From Clostridiales bacterium (GTDB taxonomy: Bacteria > Bacillota > Clostridia > Saccharofermentanales > Saccharofermentanaceae), in contig JAGCGK010000143.1 in NCBI GenBank assembly GCA_017649645.1, forward strand, positions 62,001-126,000: DNA of 64,000 bases. Direction: 5' to 3'. Below the pieces are notes generated by a model. It was given only the letters and a program-made list of their open reading frames with translations, had not been told where the DNA came from and did not search any database. Made by a program: the position numbers and the translations under genes. This document shows, one piece after another, positions 8,530-17,653 of this stretch. Numbering within the stretch: the first letter of the stretch is position 1; every line of letters starts with the position of its first letter.

Positions 8530-10874
8530 AAGATGACGGCATGTATGTTTTCGATGAAGACAAACGAGATCAACAGAAGATCAATGATGACAGTCTCCTG
8601 AAAAGACTTTTGACATTCCTTTCAAACAGATACTTTGTACTGGCGTTCGCTTTTTGCGTCATGGGCGTGATCATCTTATATATGACCGCGGCTTTGCAGT
8701 TCTCCGGATACCAGAAGACTATTTCTTCATCTACCAAAGGACTTCAGAAGATGTTTACCGTAAGTGCTCCGAGAGGCGATATCCTTGATGCCAACGGAGT
8801 AGTTCTTGCTACAACGGAGAAAGTAAACTCGTTACTTATTTCTGATGCCGGTATGTCTGATGAAGACCTTAACGCAATGTGTCTTGAACTCAGCTATTTG
8901 TTTGATGATTATAACTGTATCTCTGTAAGCGGTCTTGATGACTATTTCAAGATCGGACCTTTTGAATTCCTTCAGCCGGAGGACAAGATCAGGCTTTGGC
9001 AGACTAACAGGAACCTTTTTGATCTTGACGAGAGTGCTCAGGGCATCATCGTTACTTATTCCGATAATTATGTTAAGACTGATCCGCAGGTCTTTTTCCT
9101 TTACCTGAGATATCTTTTCAATATCGATCCTCAGTTAAGTGAAGATGAAGCCTTCAGGATCATAAGGATCAGGTACCAGATATTCCAGGATTATTGGGCA
9201 TTCCAGAACGGTACTCCTGTACAGATAGCAACTGACGTACCTGATGAACTTATCAGATATCTGAATGAACAGAATTACCATTTCATGGGACTTATCGGTG
9301 TTGAGGACTATAGACGTGTCTATACTCCGCAGGCTCAGTTGTCATGTCATGTTGTCGGTTATGTCGGTAATATCTCCCAGGAATCTCTGGCGAGTTTAAG
9401 TAAGTTCGGTTATCAGGCAAGCGACATTGTCGGTCAGTCAGGTGTTGAGTCTCAGATGGAAAGATATCTTCACGGTCAGGCCGGAATCGCGACTTATTCT
9501 ACTTGGACCGAAGATGGTGCTGATTCCATGTTTTTCCCTTATACATATGGCGAGAACCCTGTTGCAGGTGCAACTGTTAACCTGACTATAGATTCCAATC
9601 TTCAGAAAGTCGGAATCGAAGCTCTTAAGCAGTTTATCGAAGATGCTAAGATCGATGAACAGACCAGACAGACAGGCTATAAGACAGCTAATGCAGGTGC
9701 TTTTGTTGTCATGAACTGTAAGACAGGTGCAGTTCTTGCCATGGGATCATATCCTAACTACGACCCTAACGACTTCGTGCTCGCTATGTCAGGAGATAAG
9801 CAGGCAGAAGTACAGATCAAGTATTATCTCGGTATCGGTGAATACGAGGAAATGACCAGTGAAGACATGCCTTTGTGGAACAGAGCCATCATGTCCAGAT
9901 ACGCTCCGGGATCCACATTTAAGATGTGTACGGCTCTTGCAGGTCTTGAGGCAGGCGTTATAACTCCTAATTCATCCTGGGTAAAGTGTGAGTCTCCTAT
10001 CGATATCGGCGGTTGGACATTTAAGTGTCTCGAGTATCCTGATACAGGTCACGGAGCATTGGATCTCAATAGTGCCATCGCTACATCCTGTAACATCTAC
10101 TTCATGAGACTCGGTGTTGATACGGGTATCGATAATATTGATGCCATGGGTGAGAAACTCGGCTTAGGCGAATATACGGGAATCGACCTTCCCGGTGAGG
10201 ATGTCGGTGTAAGAGCAAGCCGTGAGACAAAAAGACTCCTTCATGAATCCGAGTACGACAGAACATGGTTCCCGGCTGATACGGCTCAGTCCGCTATCGG
10301 ACAGTTCGATAACTGTTTTACTATCCTTCAGCTCTGCAGATATACCAGTGCAATTGCTACAGGTGAGCTTGTAACTCCGTATGTTATCGATAACGTTGTA
10401 GCTCCAGACGGTACGATCCTTTATGAAGGACAAAAGCCTTCGATCCCTCTTGAAGTGGATCAGAGTAATCTTGATGCGGTCCGTTTTGCCATGCGTTGTG
10501 TTGTAACCGGTACAAACGATTGGGAAGGAACAGCTCAGGAATCTCTCTCGGACTTCCCGATCTCTATCTGTTGTAAGACAGGTACTGCTGAGACAGGTTT
10601 TGAGGATATAAGAATGGAGTATTCCAACGGTCTTTTCGTTTGCTATGCTCCTGCAGATGATCCGGAGATTGCCATCGCTCTCGTTGTAGAGAGAGGTGAG
10701 TGGGGTAATTCCACATCCATCATCGCGAAAAAGCTCCTTGCTGCTTATTTCGGTGTTCCTCTTACTGGCGATCCGAGCGTTACAGATACTGTGCCTGTAA
10801 CAGGTGATTCGATCGATCTGGCTTTGCCTGAAAGTCGCTATGAAGATGATGAAGTCATCACCGCTGAGGGATAA
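8514..10874 (+). CDS. mrdA: penicillin-binding protein 2 (class B transpeptidase of the elongasome)
   Basis: Cross-links peptidoglycan during side-wall elongation. Residues 1-45 are cytoplasmic, a single transmembrane helix lies at about 42-64, and the non-catalytic dimerisation domain begins at APRGDILDANG. The transpeptidase domain holds the nucleophile Ser467 in STFK, then the SCN motif, then KTGTAETG. 786 residues is somewhat longer than average, with acidic inserts in the dimerisation domain and an Asp/Glu-rich tail. It is the third gene of mreC-mreD-mrdA; rodA and the min genes that often accompany it in Clostridia are absent here. Confidence 0.93.
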   Translation: MANNLKDDGMYVFDEDKRDQQKINDDSLLKRLLTFLSNRYFVLAFAFCVMGVIILYMTAALQFSGYQKTISSSTKGLQKMFTVSAPRGDILDANGVVLATTEKVNSLLISDAGMSDEDLNAMCLELSYLFDDYNCISVSGLDDYFKIGPFEFLQPEDKIRLWQTNRNLFDLDESAQGIIVTYSDNYVKTDPQVFFLYLRYLFNIDPQLSEDEAFRIIRIRYQIFQDYWAFQNGTPVQIATDVPDELIRYLNEQNYHFMGLIGVEDYRRVYTPQAQLSCHVVGYVGNISQESLASLSKFGYQASDIVGQSGVESQMERYLHGQAGIATYSTWTEDGADSMFFPYTYGENPVAGATVNLTIDSNLQKVGIEALKQFIEDAKIDEQTRQTGYKTANAGAFVVMNCKTGAVLAMGSYPNYDPNDFVLAMSGDKQAEVQIKYYLGIGEYEEMTSEDMPLWNRAIMSRYAPGSTFKMCTALAGLEAGVITPNSSWVKCESPIDIGGWTFKCLEYPDTGHGALDLNSAIATSCNIYFMRLGVDTGIDNIDAMGEKLGLGEYTGIDLPGEDVGVRASRETKRLLHESEYDRTWFPADTAQSAIGQFDNCFTILQLCRYTSAIATGELVTPYVIDNVVAPDGTILYEGQKPSIPLEVDQSNLDAVRFAMRCVVTGTNDWEGTAQESLSDFPISICCKTGTAETGFEDIRMEYSNGLFVCYAPADDPEIAIALVVERGEWGNSTSIIAKKLLAAYFGVPLTGDPSVTDTVPVTGDSIDLALPESRYEDDEVITAEG

Positions 10875-10952
10875 TTACTTCAATTATTTGTTGCTAAATT
10901 ATAATATTTTGCGTAAAATGATATTAGTTTTGTAACAAGGGGGACTTCCGCC

Positions 10953-11345
10953 ATGAAGATCGTTCTGATGGCTGATAACAGTAAAAATGAGTTGCTCGTT
11001 AACTTTTGTATTGCATATCGCCCCTTGCTGTCCAAACATCAGCTGATTTCCGTTTATAACACAGGTAAGCTTCTTAAAAGTGCTGTAGACCTTGAAGTAT
11101 CAGGTCTTTCCGTTGATTATGAGAGCGGTTTTGAGCAGCTTGCTTCCAGAGCTGAGTATAACGAGATCGACTGTGTTATCTATATCCGTGACGGCCGTAA
11201 TGATCCTTTGCACAGTACGACTGAGCTTTTGAAGGTCTGCGACCTGAACAATATCCCTTATGCTACGAACATCGCTACGGCAGAGACTTTGATCCTTGCT
11301 ATCGACCGCGGTGACCTCGACTGGCGTGAGTGGATCAAGGGTTGA
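10953..11345 (+). CDS. methylglyoxal synthase-like (MGS fold) protein, active site degenerate
   Basis: 130 residues with the MGS fold pattern, including the closing strand NIPYATNIATAETLI seen in methylglyoxal synthases. Methylglyoxal synthase usually turns DHAP into methylglyoxal and phosphate. By ungapped alignment to the E. coli enzyme from memory, the N-terminal His-Asp pair (H19, D20) is replaced by Asp-Asn. The GGDQQ loop with the catalytic Asp becomes GFEQL. The D91- and H98-equivalents (RDGRNDPLH) remain, but the Asp three residues after the His is not obvious. It may be inactive as a synthase. Its place after mreCD/PBP2 is the usual spot for mgsA in Clostridia, which supports descent from mgsA. 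Confidence 0.65.
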   Translation: MKIVLMADNSKNELLVNFCIAYRPLLSKHQLISVYNTGKLLKSAVDLEVSGLSVDYESGFEQLASRAEYNEIDCVIYIRDGRNDPLHSTTELLKVCDLNNIPYATNIATAETLILAIDRGDLDWREWIKG

Positions 11346-11353
11346 TCATTTCT

Positions 11354-11971
11354 ATGGATGTCATTACTTTTCCTTATGGGCCGTTGGGCTCCAATATGTA
11401 TGCCGTAAAATCGGGTGATCATGCGATCATCATCGATCCTTCTGTATCTCCCGAATTTCCTTTGGTCAGAAGTAAGCTCATGAATGCCGGTATCGATGCG
11501 TTGATCCTCACTCATGCTCATTATGACCATTACGCTTGTCTTGACGAATGGATCAGTTTGACAGGCGCCAAGGCTTATCTTGCCGATGAAGATAAAGAGT
11601 TTCTTAATGATTCAAGTCTTAATTGTTCACGCGGTTTCGGTGAATCCATGAAAATTGAATCCGAGACTTCTGATCTTGGTGAAAGCCTTGATGTTAGCGG
11701 GTTTTCGAGCATGAAGATAATAAGGACTCCGGGTCATACTCCGGGCTCGGTATGTATCCTTTTCGAAGAAGATAAGGTTATGTTTACGGGTGATACGCTG
11801 TTTGAAGGTTCTGTCGGAAGGTCCGATCTTCCGGGAGGAGATACCAGGACATTACTGGCGTCTCTTAAGATATTTAAGGATATGGACGATGATATAACTA
11901 TCTATCCGGGCCATGGAGGTCCTTCCAAGATCGATATCGAGAAGCGCTATAATCCGTATCTTTCTTTGTGA
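11354..11971 (+). CDS. metallo-beta-lactamase fold hydrolase, glyoxalase II-like
   Basis: About 205 residues with the complete dinuclear metal signature THAHYDHY, a GHTPGS histidine, GDTLFEGSVGRSD and a final PGHG histidine. This layout matches the YcbL/glyoxalase II-like hydrolases that cleave thioesters such as S-lactoylglutathione; the true substrate is unknown. It begins at the end of the MGS-like gene. An in-frame GTG at 11330 would overlap it, but ATG at 11354 gives the expected N-terminus (DVITFPYGPLGSN). Pairing with an MGS-like gene would suit methylglyoxal disposal, but that link is inference. Confidence 0.8.
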   Translation: MDVITFPYGPLGSNMYAVKSGDHAIIIDPSVSPEFPLVRSKLMNAGIDALILTHAHYDHYACLDEWISLTGAKAYLADEDKEFLNDSSLNCSRGFGESMKIESETSDLGESLDVSGFSSMKIIRTPGHTPGSVCILFEEDKVMFTGDTLFEGSVGRSDLPGGDTRTLLASLKIFKDMDDDITIYPGHGGPSKIDIEKRYNPYLSL

Positions 11972-11993
11972 TCTTCTCGAAAACACTGTCTGC

Positions 11994-12022
11994 TTGACTT
12001 TTAACAACGGCATATGTACAAT
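11994..12022 (+). promoter_or_regulatory. promoter for the T-box pheST operon
   Basis: TTGACT and TACAAT are 17 bp apart, immediately upstream of the T-box leader. Transcription would start near 12029. A TCGAAAA word lies 10 bp upstream of the -35. Confidence 0.75.
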
Positions 12023-12028
12023 CCATAA

Positions 12029-12299
12029 AAGCAATGAAGGTGCGTAAGTAGTCCTTATATGACAGGGAAAAGAGAGTCGTGTCACCGGCTGAAAGCACGA
12101 TCCACGGGGTATCTGGATGAATTTCAACACTGGAGCGTTCTGTGAAAACAGTTATACTGGCTAAGCAGATGCCTGCGCAGCATTAAAGGCGCGAACAAGT
12201 GCGGAAAGCAATGCTTTTCGAACATGGGTGGTACCGCGAAGGTGCGATAAATAAGCGAATTCGTCCCATGGCAATTTATATGTTGCCATGGGATTTTTG
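12029..12299 (+). promoter_or_regulatory. T-box riboswitch, phenylalanine specifier
   Basis: Leader RNA that senses uncharged tRNA and controls pheST. The conserved T-box core with TGGT (12229-12232) lies in GGGTGGTACCGCG. The specifier codon TTC for Phe is at 12123-12125, in the usual loop context before an A. The terminator is an 11-bp stem (12264-12274 with 12283-12293) plus a T run. CATGGG in the T-box can instead pair with CCCATG at 12265-12270 as antiterminator. The T at the variable position fits a tRNA discriminator A. Uncharged tRNA-Phe should allow read-through. Confidence 0.93.
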
Positions 12300-12332
12300 T
12301 ATTCCAAAGGCGAACGATAATAGGAGGAAAAC

Positions 12333-13376
12333 ATGGCGGAACTTAGTGAAATGAACGAGAAGTTATCCGAGATCAGAAGTCAGATCGAGAATGATCTGAA
12401 GGAGATCAGCAGTTCCAAGGGTGTCTATGAGTACAAGAAGAGTGTCATGGACTCCAAAGAAGGTAAGATCGGATCTCTTATGAAAGAGATGGGTAAGATC
12501 CCGAAGGAGCAGAAGGCCGATTACGGCAAGATGGTCAACGAGATCAAGAATTGGGCTCAGGAGAAGTTTGATGCACTTGATGCCGAGTTCAAGGCTCAGG
12601 AGCAGAAGGCTCGCTATGAGGCTGAGACCATTGATGTTACTCTTCCTGAAAAGAAGCAGAAGAAGGGTAATCTCCATCCGAACACTCAGGTAAGAAATCA
12701 GATCGTAGATATCTTCGGTTCAATGGGTTTCCAGATCTATGAAGGTAACGAGATCGAGACTGATTACTATAATTTCACGGCTCTCAATATCCCGCAGGAT
12801 CACCCTGCTAGAGATATGCAGGATACTTTCTACTTAAGCCCTGAGTTCCTTCTCCGTACTCAGACTTCAGCAGGTCAGATCCATGTTATGGAATCTCAGC
12901 AGCCGCCGATCAAGATCATCTCACCCGGTAAGGTTTTCCGTTCTGATGATGACGCTACTCACTCTCCTATGTTCTCACAGATGGAGGGACTCGTTGTAGA
13001 TAAGGGGATCACACTTTGCGACCTTCAGGGTATGCTTGATGTATTCGTAAAGAAGATCTTCGGTGAAGAGACAAGAACACGTCTTCGTCCTTCATACTTC
13101 CCATTCACAGAGCCTTCAGTTGAGGTAGACGTAAGCTGTTTCCAGTGTGGCGGCAAGGGCTGTAAGCTCTGTAAGGGAACAGGCTGGATCGAGGTTCTCG
13201 GTGCAGGTGTAGTTAATAAGAAGGTACTCGACGGTTGCGGCATTGACAGTAATGTTTATAGCGGTTTGGCTTTCGGTATCGGTATCGATCGTATTGCCAT
13301 GCTCAAGTACGGCATCAACAATATCAAGATGTTGTTTGAATCTGATTTGCGCGTACTCGGACAGATCGATGACTAA
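12333..13376 (+). CDS. pheS: phenylalanyl-tRNA synthetase alpha subunit
   Basis: Catalytic subunit of the alpha2-beta2 enzyme that charges tRNA-Phe. An N-terminal coiled coil (about residues 1-100) precedes the class II core. Motif 2 contains the [14 protein letters not shown] segment and motif 3 is [16 protein letters not shown] near the end. It has 347 residues, starts at an ATG after AGGAGG, and follows the T-box. A short CxxC pair ([16 protein letters not shown]) occurs in the loop before motif 3, as in many bacterial PheS. pheT follows after 18 bp. Confidence 0.96.
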   Translation: MAELSEMNEKLSEIRSQIENDLKEISSSKGVYEYKKSVMDSKEGKIGSLMKEMGKIPKEQKADYGKMVNEIKNWAQEKFDALDAEFKAQEQKARYEAETIDVTLPEKKQKKGNLHPNTQVRNQIVDIFGSMGFQIYEGNEIETDYYNFTALNIPQDHPARDMQDTFYLSPEFLLRTQTSAGQIHVMESQQPPIKIISPGKVFRSDDDATHSPMFSQMEGLVVDKGITLCDLQGMLDVFVKKIFGEETRTRLRPSYFPFTEPSVEVDVSCFQCGGKGCKLCKGTGWIEVLGAGVVNKKVLDGCGIDSNVYSGLAFGIGIDRIAMLKYGINNIKMLFESDLRVLGQIDD

Positions 13377-13394
13377 TGATAGGAGGCAAGGATA

Positions 13395-15812
13395 ATGTTA
13401 GTACCATTAAGTTGGCTTAAAGATTATGTAGATATAGATGTTACTCCGGACGAGCTCGAAGATAAGCTCTTCAGCTGCGGTTTCGAGGTAGAAGAAAAGT
13501 ATGAGGTCGGCCACGATATCAGTAATGTCGTAGTCGGTGAAGTTAAGACATGTGAAGGCATCGAAGGCACACATCTTCACCTTTGTACAGTTGATGCAGG
13601 TGAAAACGGTGTTCTTCAGATCTGCTGCGGCGCTGATAACGTTAAGGCTGGCGGAAAGTATCCTCTTGCTCTTATCGGTGCTCAGGTATACGCAACTGCT
13701 AAGGATCATAAGACAGTTGAAGGTCTCATGACTATCGGACAGGGTAAGCTTAGAGGATATGATTCATTCGGTATGCTCTGTTCAGGCGTTGAGATCGGTG
13801 TAACTGAGGATATGTTCCCGGGTGCAGGTTATAACGGACTTCTCGTTTTGCCTGATGACAGTGTTCCGGGAACAGATGTAAAGCCTATTCTCGGACTTGA
13901 TGATTATATCTTCGATGTTTCCATCACAGCTAACCGTCCTGACTGCCAGAGCATCTTCGGTATTGCCCGTGAGGTTGCGGCAGTTCTCGGTAAGCCTATC
14001 AAGGAGCCTGCTCTCGATTACACAGAGACAGATGTAACTATACCGTTCGATATCAAGGTATCAGCTCCTGATCTTTGTCCCAGATATATCGGTCACTATG
14101 TTTCTGACGTTAAGATCGAGGAATCTCCTGTATGGATGAAGCGTCGTCTTGCTCTTGTTGGATGCTCAGCAATTTCAAACGTTGTCGATATCACTAACTA
14201 CGTTCTTAAGGAACTCGGTCAGCCTATGCATGCTTTCGATTTCTCTTATCTTGAGGGTAATGAGATACACGTTCGCCGTGCAGGTGAAGGTGAGAAGATC
14301 GTAACTCTTGATGAGAAAGAGTTCGCTCTTACTACTGAGAACCTGGTTATCTGTGACGGCAAGAAGCCTGTAGCACTTGCAGGTATCATGGGTGGTCTTA
14401 ATTCAGAGATCCGCGATACGACATCTGCTGTTATGTTCGAGGCTGCTAAGTTCGCACACGACAATATCCGTAAGAGTTCAAAGGCTTTGGGTCAGGTTTC
14501 TGATTCCAGTATGCGTTTCTCCAAGGGCGTTGACGAGTATACAACAGTTATGGCTATGAAGCGTGCTTTGCACTTTATGGAAGAGCTTGGCTGCGGTAAG
14601 GTAAGTAAGACATCTTTCGATGTTAATACAGGCAACTCTGTTGAGCCTCGTGAGATGAAGGTAAGCGTAAAGCAGGTTAACGGTGTTCTCGGTATCACGG
14701 TTCCTGATGATGATATCGTTCGTATCCTTACAAACCTTAATTTCGATCCTAAACTTAACGGTGACGAACTTACTATCGCTATCCCGGGCTATCGAGTAGA
14801 TATGGAGTCCTATCAGGATGTAGCTGAGGAAGTTATCCGTATGTATGGTTATGAGCACATCGTTCCTACATTCATTCCTACAGCAAAGGTTACAAGCGGC
14901 GGAAACAACTTAAAGCAGCGTTCCGAGCTTAAGATCAAGAATGCTCTTTGTGCAGCAGGTGCTAATGAGGGTGTACATTATTCATTCTTCTCGCCATCTG
15001 ATTTTGATCTTCTCCGTTTGCCTGAAGATGCTCCTGAGCGCTTCGCTATCAAGATCATGAACCCTATCAACATCGATCTTTCTTTGATGAGAACAACTCT
15101 TGCTCCTCAGATGATCACATCTATGGCAAGAAACCAGAAGAGAGGAATCCTTACGGGCCGTATCTACGAGCTTGGTAATAAGTTCCTTCCTAAGAGCCTT
15201 CCGCTCACTGAGTATCCGGATGAGCGTGAGACCATCTGTATCGGTGTTTTCGGAGAGGATGAGGATTTCTATTCTCATAAGGGTCTTGTATCAGTTATCG
15301 CTGATGCTCTTGATGTTAAGTTCGATTATGAGAAGGATGAGAAGACATTCCTCCATCCGGGAAGAACTGCTAAGGTCATCTGTAACGGTGAGGTAGTAGG
15401 TTACTTGGGTCAGGTCCTCTATGAGATCTGCGATGAGCTCGACATGCGTGTTCCTGCTTATGTAGCTGAGATCGATCTTAGGATCTTAAGTCAGTACTAC
15501 GGCAAGGAAAGAAAGTTCATTCCGCTTCCTAAGTTCCTTGAAGAGAAGCGTGATTTCTGCTTCGTTATGGATAAGAACATCACTTGCGCAGCAGTTGAAA
15601 AAGAGATCGAAGCTTCCTGTGAGTACATCACCAAGATCGAACTTTTCGATATTTACGAGGGTGCACAGCTCGGTGAGAACAAGAAGTCACTTGCGTTCAG
15701 TGTGGTATTTACTCCTAAGGATGAGGAGTTCAAGCCTGAGATCATCGACGGTTTCGTAAATTCCATCCTTAAGAACCTCAATGATAAATACGGAATCACA
15801 CTTCGTGCTTGA
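13395..15812 (+). CDS. pheT: phenylalanyl-tRNA synthetase beta subunit
   Basis: Non-catalytic partner of PheS carrying tRNA binding and editing. Domains in order: a tRNA-binding OB fold at about residues 40-150 (HLHLCTVDAG), B3/B4 editing core at ~200-400 (MHAFDFSYLEG), B5 at ~405-475, the catalytic-like core at ~490-690, and a C-terminal anticodon-binding FDX-ACB domain (LPKFLEEKRDFCFVMDK). 805 residues is the normal length. Codon use is strongly biased, as expected for a highly expressed gene. A strong terminator follows. Confidence 0.96.
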   Translation: MLVPLSWLKDYVDIDVTPDELEDKLFSCGFEVEEKYEVGHDISNVVVGEVKTCEGIEGTHLHLCTVDAGENGVLQICCGADNVKAGGKYPLALIGAQVYATAKDHKTVEGLMTIGQGKLRGYDSFGMLCSGVEIGVTEDMFPGAGYNGLLVLPDDSVPGTDVKPILGLDDYIFDVSITANRPDCQSIFGIAREVAAVLGKPIKEPALDYTETDVTIPFDIKVSAPDLCPRYIGHYVSDVKIEESPVWMKRRLALVGCSAISNVVDITNYVLKELGQPMHAFDFSYLEGNEIHVRRAGEGEKIVTLDEKEFALTTENLVICDGKKPVALAGIMGGLNSEIRDTTSAVMFEAAKFAHDNIRKSSKALGQVSDSSMRFSKGVDEYTTVMAMKRALHFMEELGCGKVSKTSFDVNTGNSVEPREMKVSVKQVNGVLGITVPDDDIVRILTNLNFDPKLNGDELTIAIPGYRVDMESYQDVAEEVIRMYGYEHIVPTFIPTAKVTSGGNNLKQRSELKIKNALCAAGANEGVHYSFFSPSDFDLLRLPEDAPERFAIKIMNPINIDLSLMRTTLAPQMITSMARNQKRGILTGRIYELGNKFLPKSLPLTEYPDERETICIGVFGEDEDFYSHKGLVSVIADALDVKFDYEKDEKTFLHPGRTAKVICNGEVVGYLGQVLYEICDELDMRVPAYVAEIDLRILSQYYGKERKFIPLPKFLEEKRDFCFVMDKNITCAAVEKEIEASCEYITKIELFDIYEGAQLGENKKSLAFSVVFTPKDEEFKPEIIDGFVNSILKNLNDKYGITLRA

Positions 15813-15840
15813 TAAACTCTTTTGAATCGAATTCAGATAG

Positions 15841-15874
15841 ACCGCGGATCACTTTTTCCGCGGTTTATTTTTTT
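15841..15874 (+). terminator. rho-independent terminator of pheST
   Basis: Arms ACCGCGGA and TCCGCGGT form an 8-bp stem with an 8-base loop, followed by TTATTTTTTT. The T run leads straight into a TCGAAAA word. Confidence 0.9.
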
Positions 15875-15917
15875 CGAAAACACTGACAGGAGCCTTTCCG
15901 GAAGTTCCTTTAGTACC

Positions 15918-15980
15918 AATTGTCGATGAATTGTTTTAATTGTCGATTTCTACACACCTTTACTGTGAAACAATTAAAAC
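15918..15980 (+). repeat. phased direct repeats and 11-bp inverted repeat upstream of the Tad-like cluster
   Basis: AATTGTCGAT occurs at 15918-15927 and again at 15938-15947, exactly 20 bp apart. Overlapping this, GTTTTAATTGT (15933-15943) and ACAATTAAAAC (15970-15980) are a perfect 11-bp inverted repeat with a 26-base loop ending just before the AAAGGATGG ribosome site. The direct repeats resemble protein-binding half-sites. The inverted repeat may be an operator or a leader hairpin. The TTGTCG core is shared with the phased array upstream of comEC. Confidence 0.6.
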
Positions 15981-15999
15981 AAAAAAGGATGGTGATCTT

Positions 16000-16266
16000 A
16001 TGGGAAGTACTTTGGAGGCTTCTATCTGTTTTTCTTTGATAATTCTGGTCTTGGCGGTTTTTATCGTTTATCCCAACGAAATCAGACATAACTCGGTCCT
16101 GCAGGCCAAGACAGCGGTATCCGAGATGCGTTTTCGATTAAGGAGTGAAAAGCCCGTTGAAGTAAGAGAGATAGACGGACATATGGTGGCAGATACCTCT
16201 CCTGAACAGATCAACACCATGATCTGCGGGATCATTGACTGCATAAAGATCGGCGGTGGTGTCTGA
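16000..16266 (+). CDS. small prepilin-like (TadE-type N-terminus) protein
   Basis: 88 residues. The N-terminus is MGSTLEAS followed by ~20 hydrophobic residues, resembling a class III prepilin/TadE leader with a Gly before the cut and a Glu near the start of the helix. The Glu here is one position closer to the Gly than the usual +5. The rest is charged and lacks a known domain. The frame is open further upstream, but ATG at 16000 has a good ribosome site and gives the typical leader. Its TGA overlaps the next ATG by one base. Confidence 0.6.
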   Translation: MGSTLEASICFSLIILVLAVFIVYPNEIRHNSVLQAKTAVSEMRFRLRSEKPVEVREIDGHMVADTSPEQINTMICGIIDCIKIGGGV

Positions 16267-17642
16267 TGCGTAGAAATAAACACGGGAATACCTCGATCTT
16301 TCTGGCTATCATTTTGTCTGCCGTCATATTCGTTGAAGGTCTTTATCTTGCAGCGATAATCGATGCCGACAGACGGGTGAACATTAACCGCGGGCTACGA
16401 CTTCAGGTAGAACAGATACTCGCATCTTATGATGAAGAATTGTTTTTGGAATACGGGATCTACGGATTTTTCGAAGAGAATATCTCTCAGGAAGTATTTA
16501 GAAAAGTAATAGAAGAATCCGGCTATACCTACGGCGGGGATATCTATATCGATGGATATAAGACTATATCTACACTTCAGCTTGAGGATGCAATATCGAA
16601 TTACTATACATACAGAACCGCAGGGATCATTTTAAAGGATCTTAGCGGCGTAATATCAATGATCACCGACGAACTGGAAGAGTTTGAATTCTTCGATAAG
16701 ATAAACAGGTTTAAGGCAAGCGGCGGTAATTCGGTCCTTAACATACTGAATAAAGGGGCTTCAGTCATTAATGAGGTCCTTGAAAGTGATGAATTGAGCG
16801 GACTTGTAGATCTTGAAGATGAAGATCTCGGTTTGATATCCGATCTTTTTGACTATCTTGAGGAAATCAACGATTCTGAGCTTGTCTTTGATGATGATTT
16901 TTCTCCTGAAGACATGTTTTCCATGAATTTTTATAACGATCTGATCAATTTTGCCAAGAAATCATCAGAAGTTATCGAGGATGATTTCTATAATCTTTTC
17001 GTTGCTCATTATGCTGTTTACCACTTTGAAGCAGTAGTCAAAGAATATGAAGTTGAAGGGGATATGTATCCTGATACAACACTTCGCGGTACAGACTACA
17101 GGGATATTAATCCTTACGAATGTACGGATATGGAGTATATAATTTCGGGATATGAAGGCGGTTTAGGCGTATACACGGTTGGGCATGTCATATCCGGCTT
17201 CATTATGCTTTCTGAAGCAGTTAATCTGCTTTTGGATAAGGACTTTATGAAGGTCGTGAATAAGATAGCCAAGATACTATCCGCTGTTTTAAAAGTCCTT
17301 TTGGATGGTGCCGAGATCCCTCCTTTTGTTTTTGTAATAATGATCCTTATATACTCGTCAACAGTCTTAATGATCAGGGATATGTTCAAGATATATAAAG
17401 GCAAAACAGTTGAAGTCTTTAAGATCAAGAATGCTCCTGAACCTTTTAACGAGGGCTTTTCGATGAACTACAAAGACTTTGCTTTCTACTTCGCTTTTGT
17501 AGCAGGTAAGGGTATGGATAAGAGGATCATAAACGTGCTTGAGAATAAATATGGTCCGATTATGACTAAGATCAGCCTGGGGACTCAGTATAGAGATGAT
17601 GTCTACAGCGTTAAGGCCGGATATGATCTATATGGTTTATAA
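16266..17642 (+). CDS. TadG/DUF5702-like membrane-anchored protein
   Basis: 458 residues. A short basic N-terminus (RRNKHGNTS) precedes one hydrophobic helix (about 10-32), the pattern of TadG-type minor pilins. A long acidic extracytoplasmic region follows, and a second hydrophobic segment lies at about 345-375 (PFVFVIMILIYSSTVLMI). The opening segment with LRLQVEQILASYDEELFLEYGIYGF resembles the DUF5702 family, from memory. It is translationally coupled to the gene before it and 11 bp before the next, so the three form one operon. The role is unknown, presumably envelope or pilus-related. Confidence 0.6.
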   Translation: MRRNKHGNTSIFLAIILSAVIFVEGLYLAAIIDADRRVNINRGLRLQVEQILASYDEELFLEYGIYGFFEENISQEVFRKVIEESGYTYGGDIYIDGYKTISTLQLEDAISNYYTYRTAGIILKDLSGVISMITDELEEFEFFDKINRFKASGGNSVLNILNKGASVINEVLESDELSGLVDLEDEDLGLISDLFDYLEEINDSELVFDDDFSPEDMFSMNFYNDLINFAKKSSEVIEDDFYNLFVAHYAVYHFEAVVKEYEVEGDMYPDTTLRGTDYRDINPYECTDMEYIISGYEGGLGVYTVGHVISGFIMLSEAVNLLLDKDFMKVVNKIAKILSAVLKVLLDGAEIPPFVFVIMILIYSSTVLMIRDMFKIYKGKTVEVFKIKNAPEPFNEGFSMNYKDFAFYFAFVAGKGMDKRIINVLENKYGPIMTKISLGTQYRDDVYSVKAGYDLYGL

Positions 17643-17653
17643 GTGAGGTTATT

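Noticed and set aside
12029-12299. T-box as a novel element
   Set aside because: All classical parts are present, so it is a standard phenylalanine T-box and not a new system.
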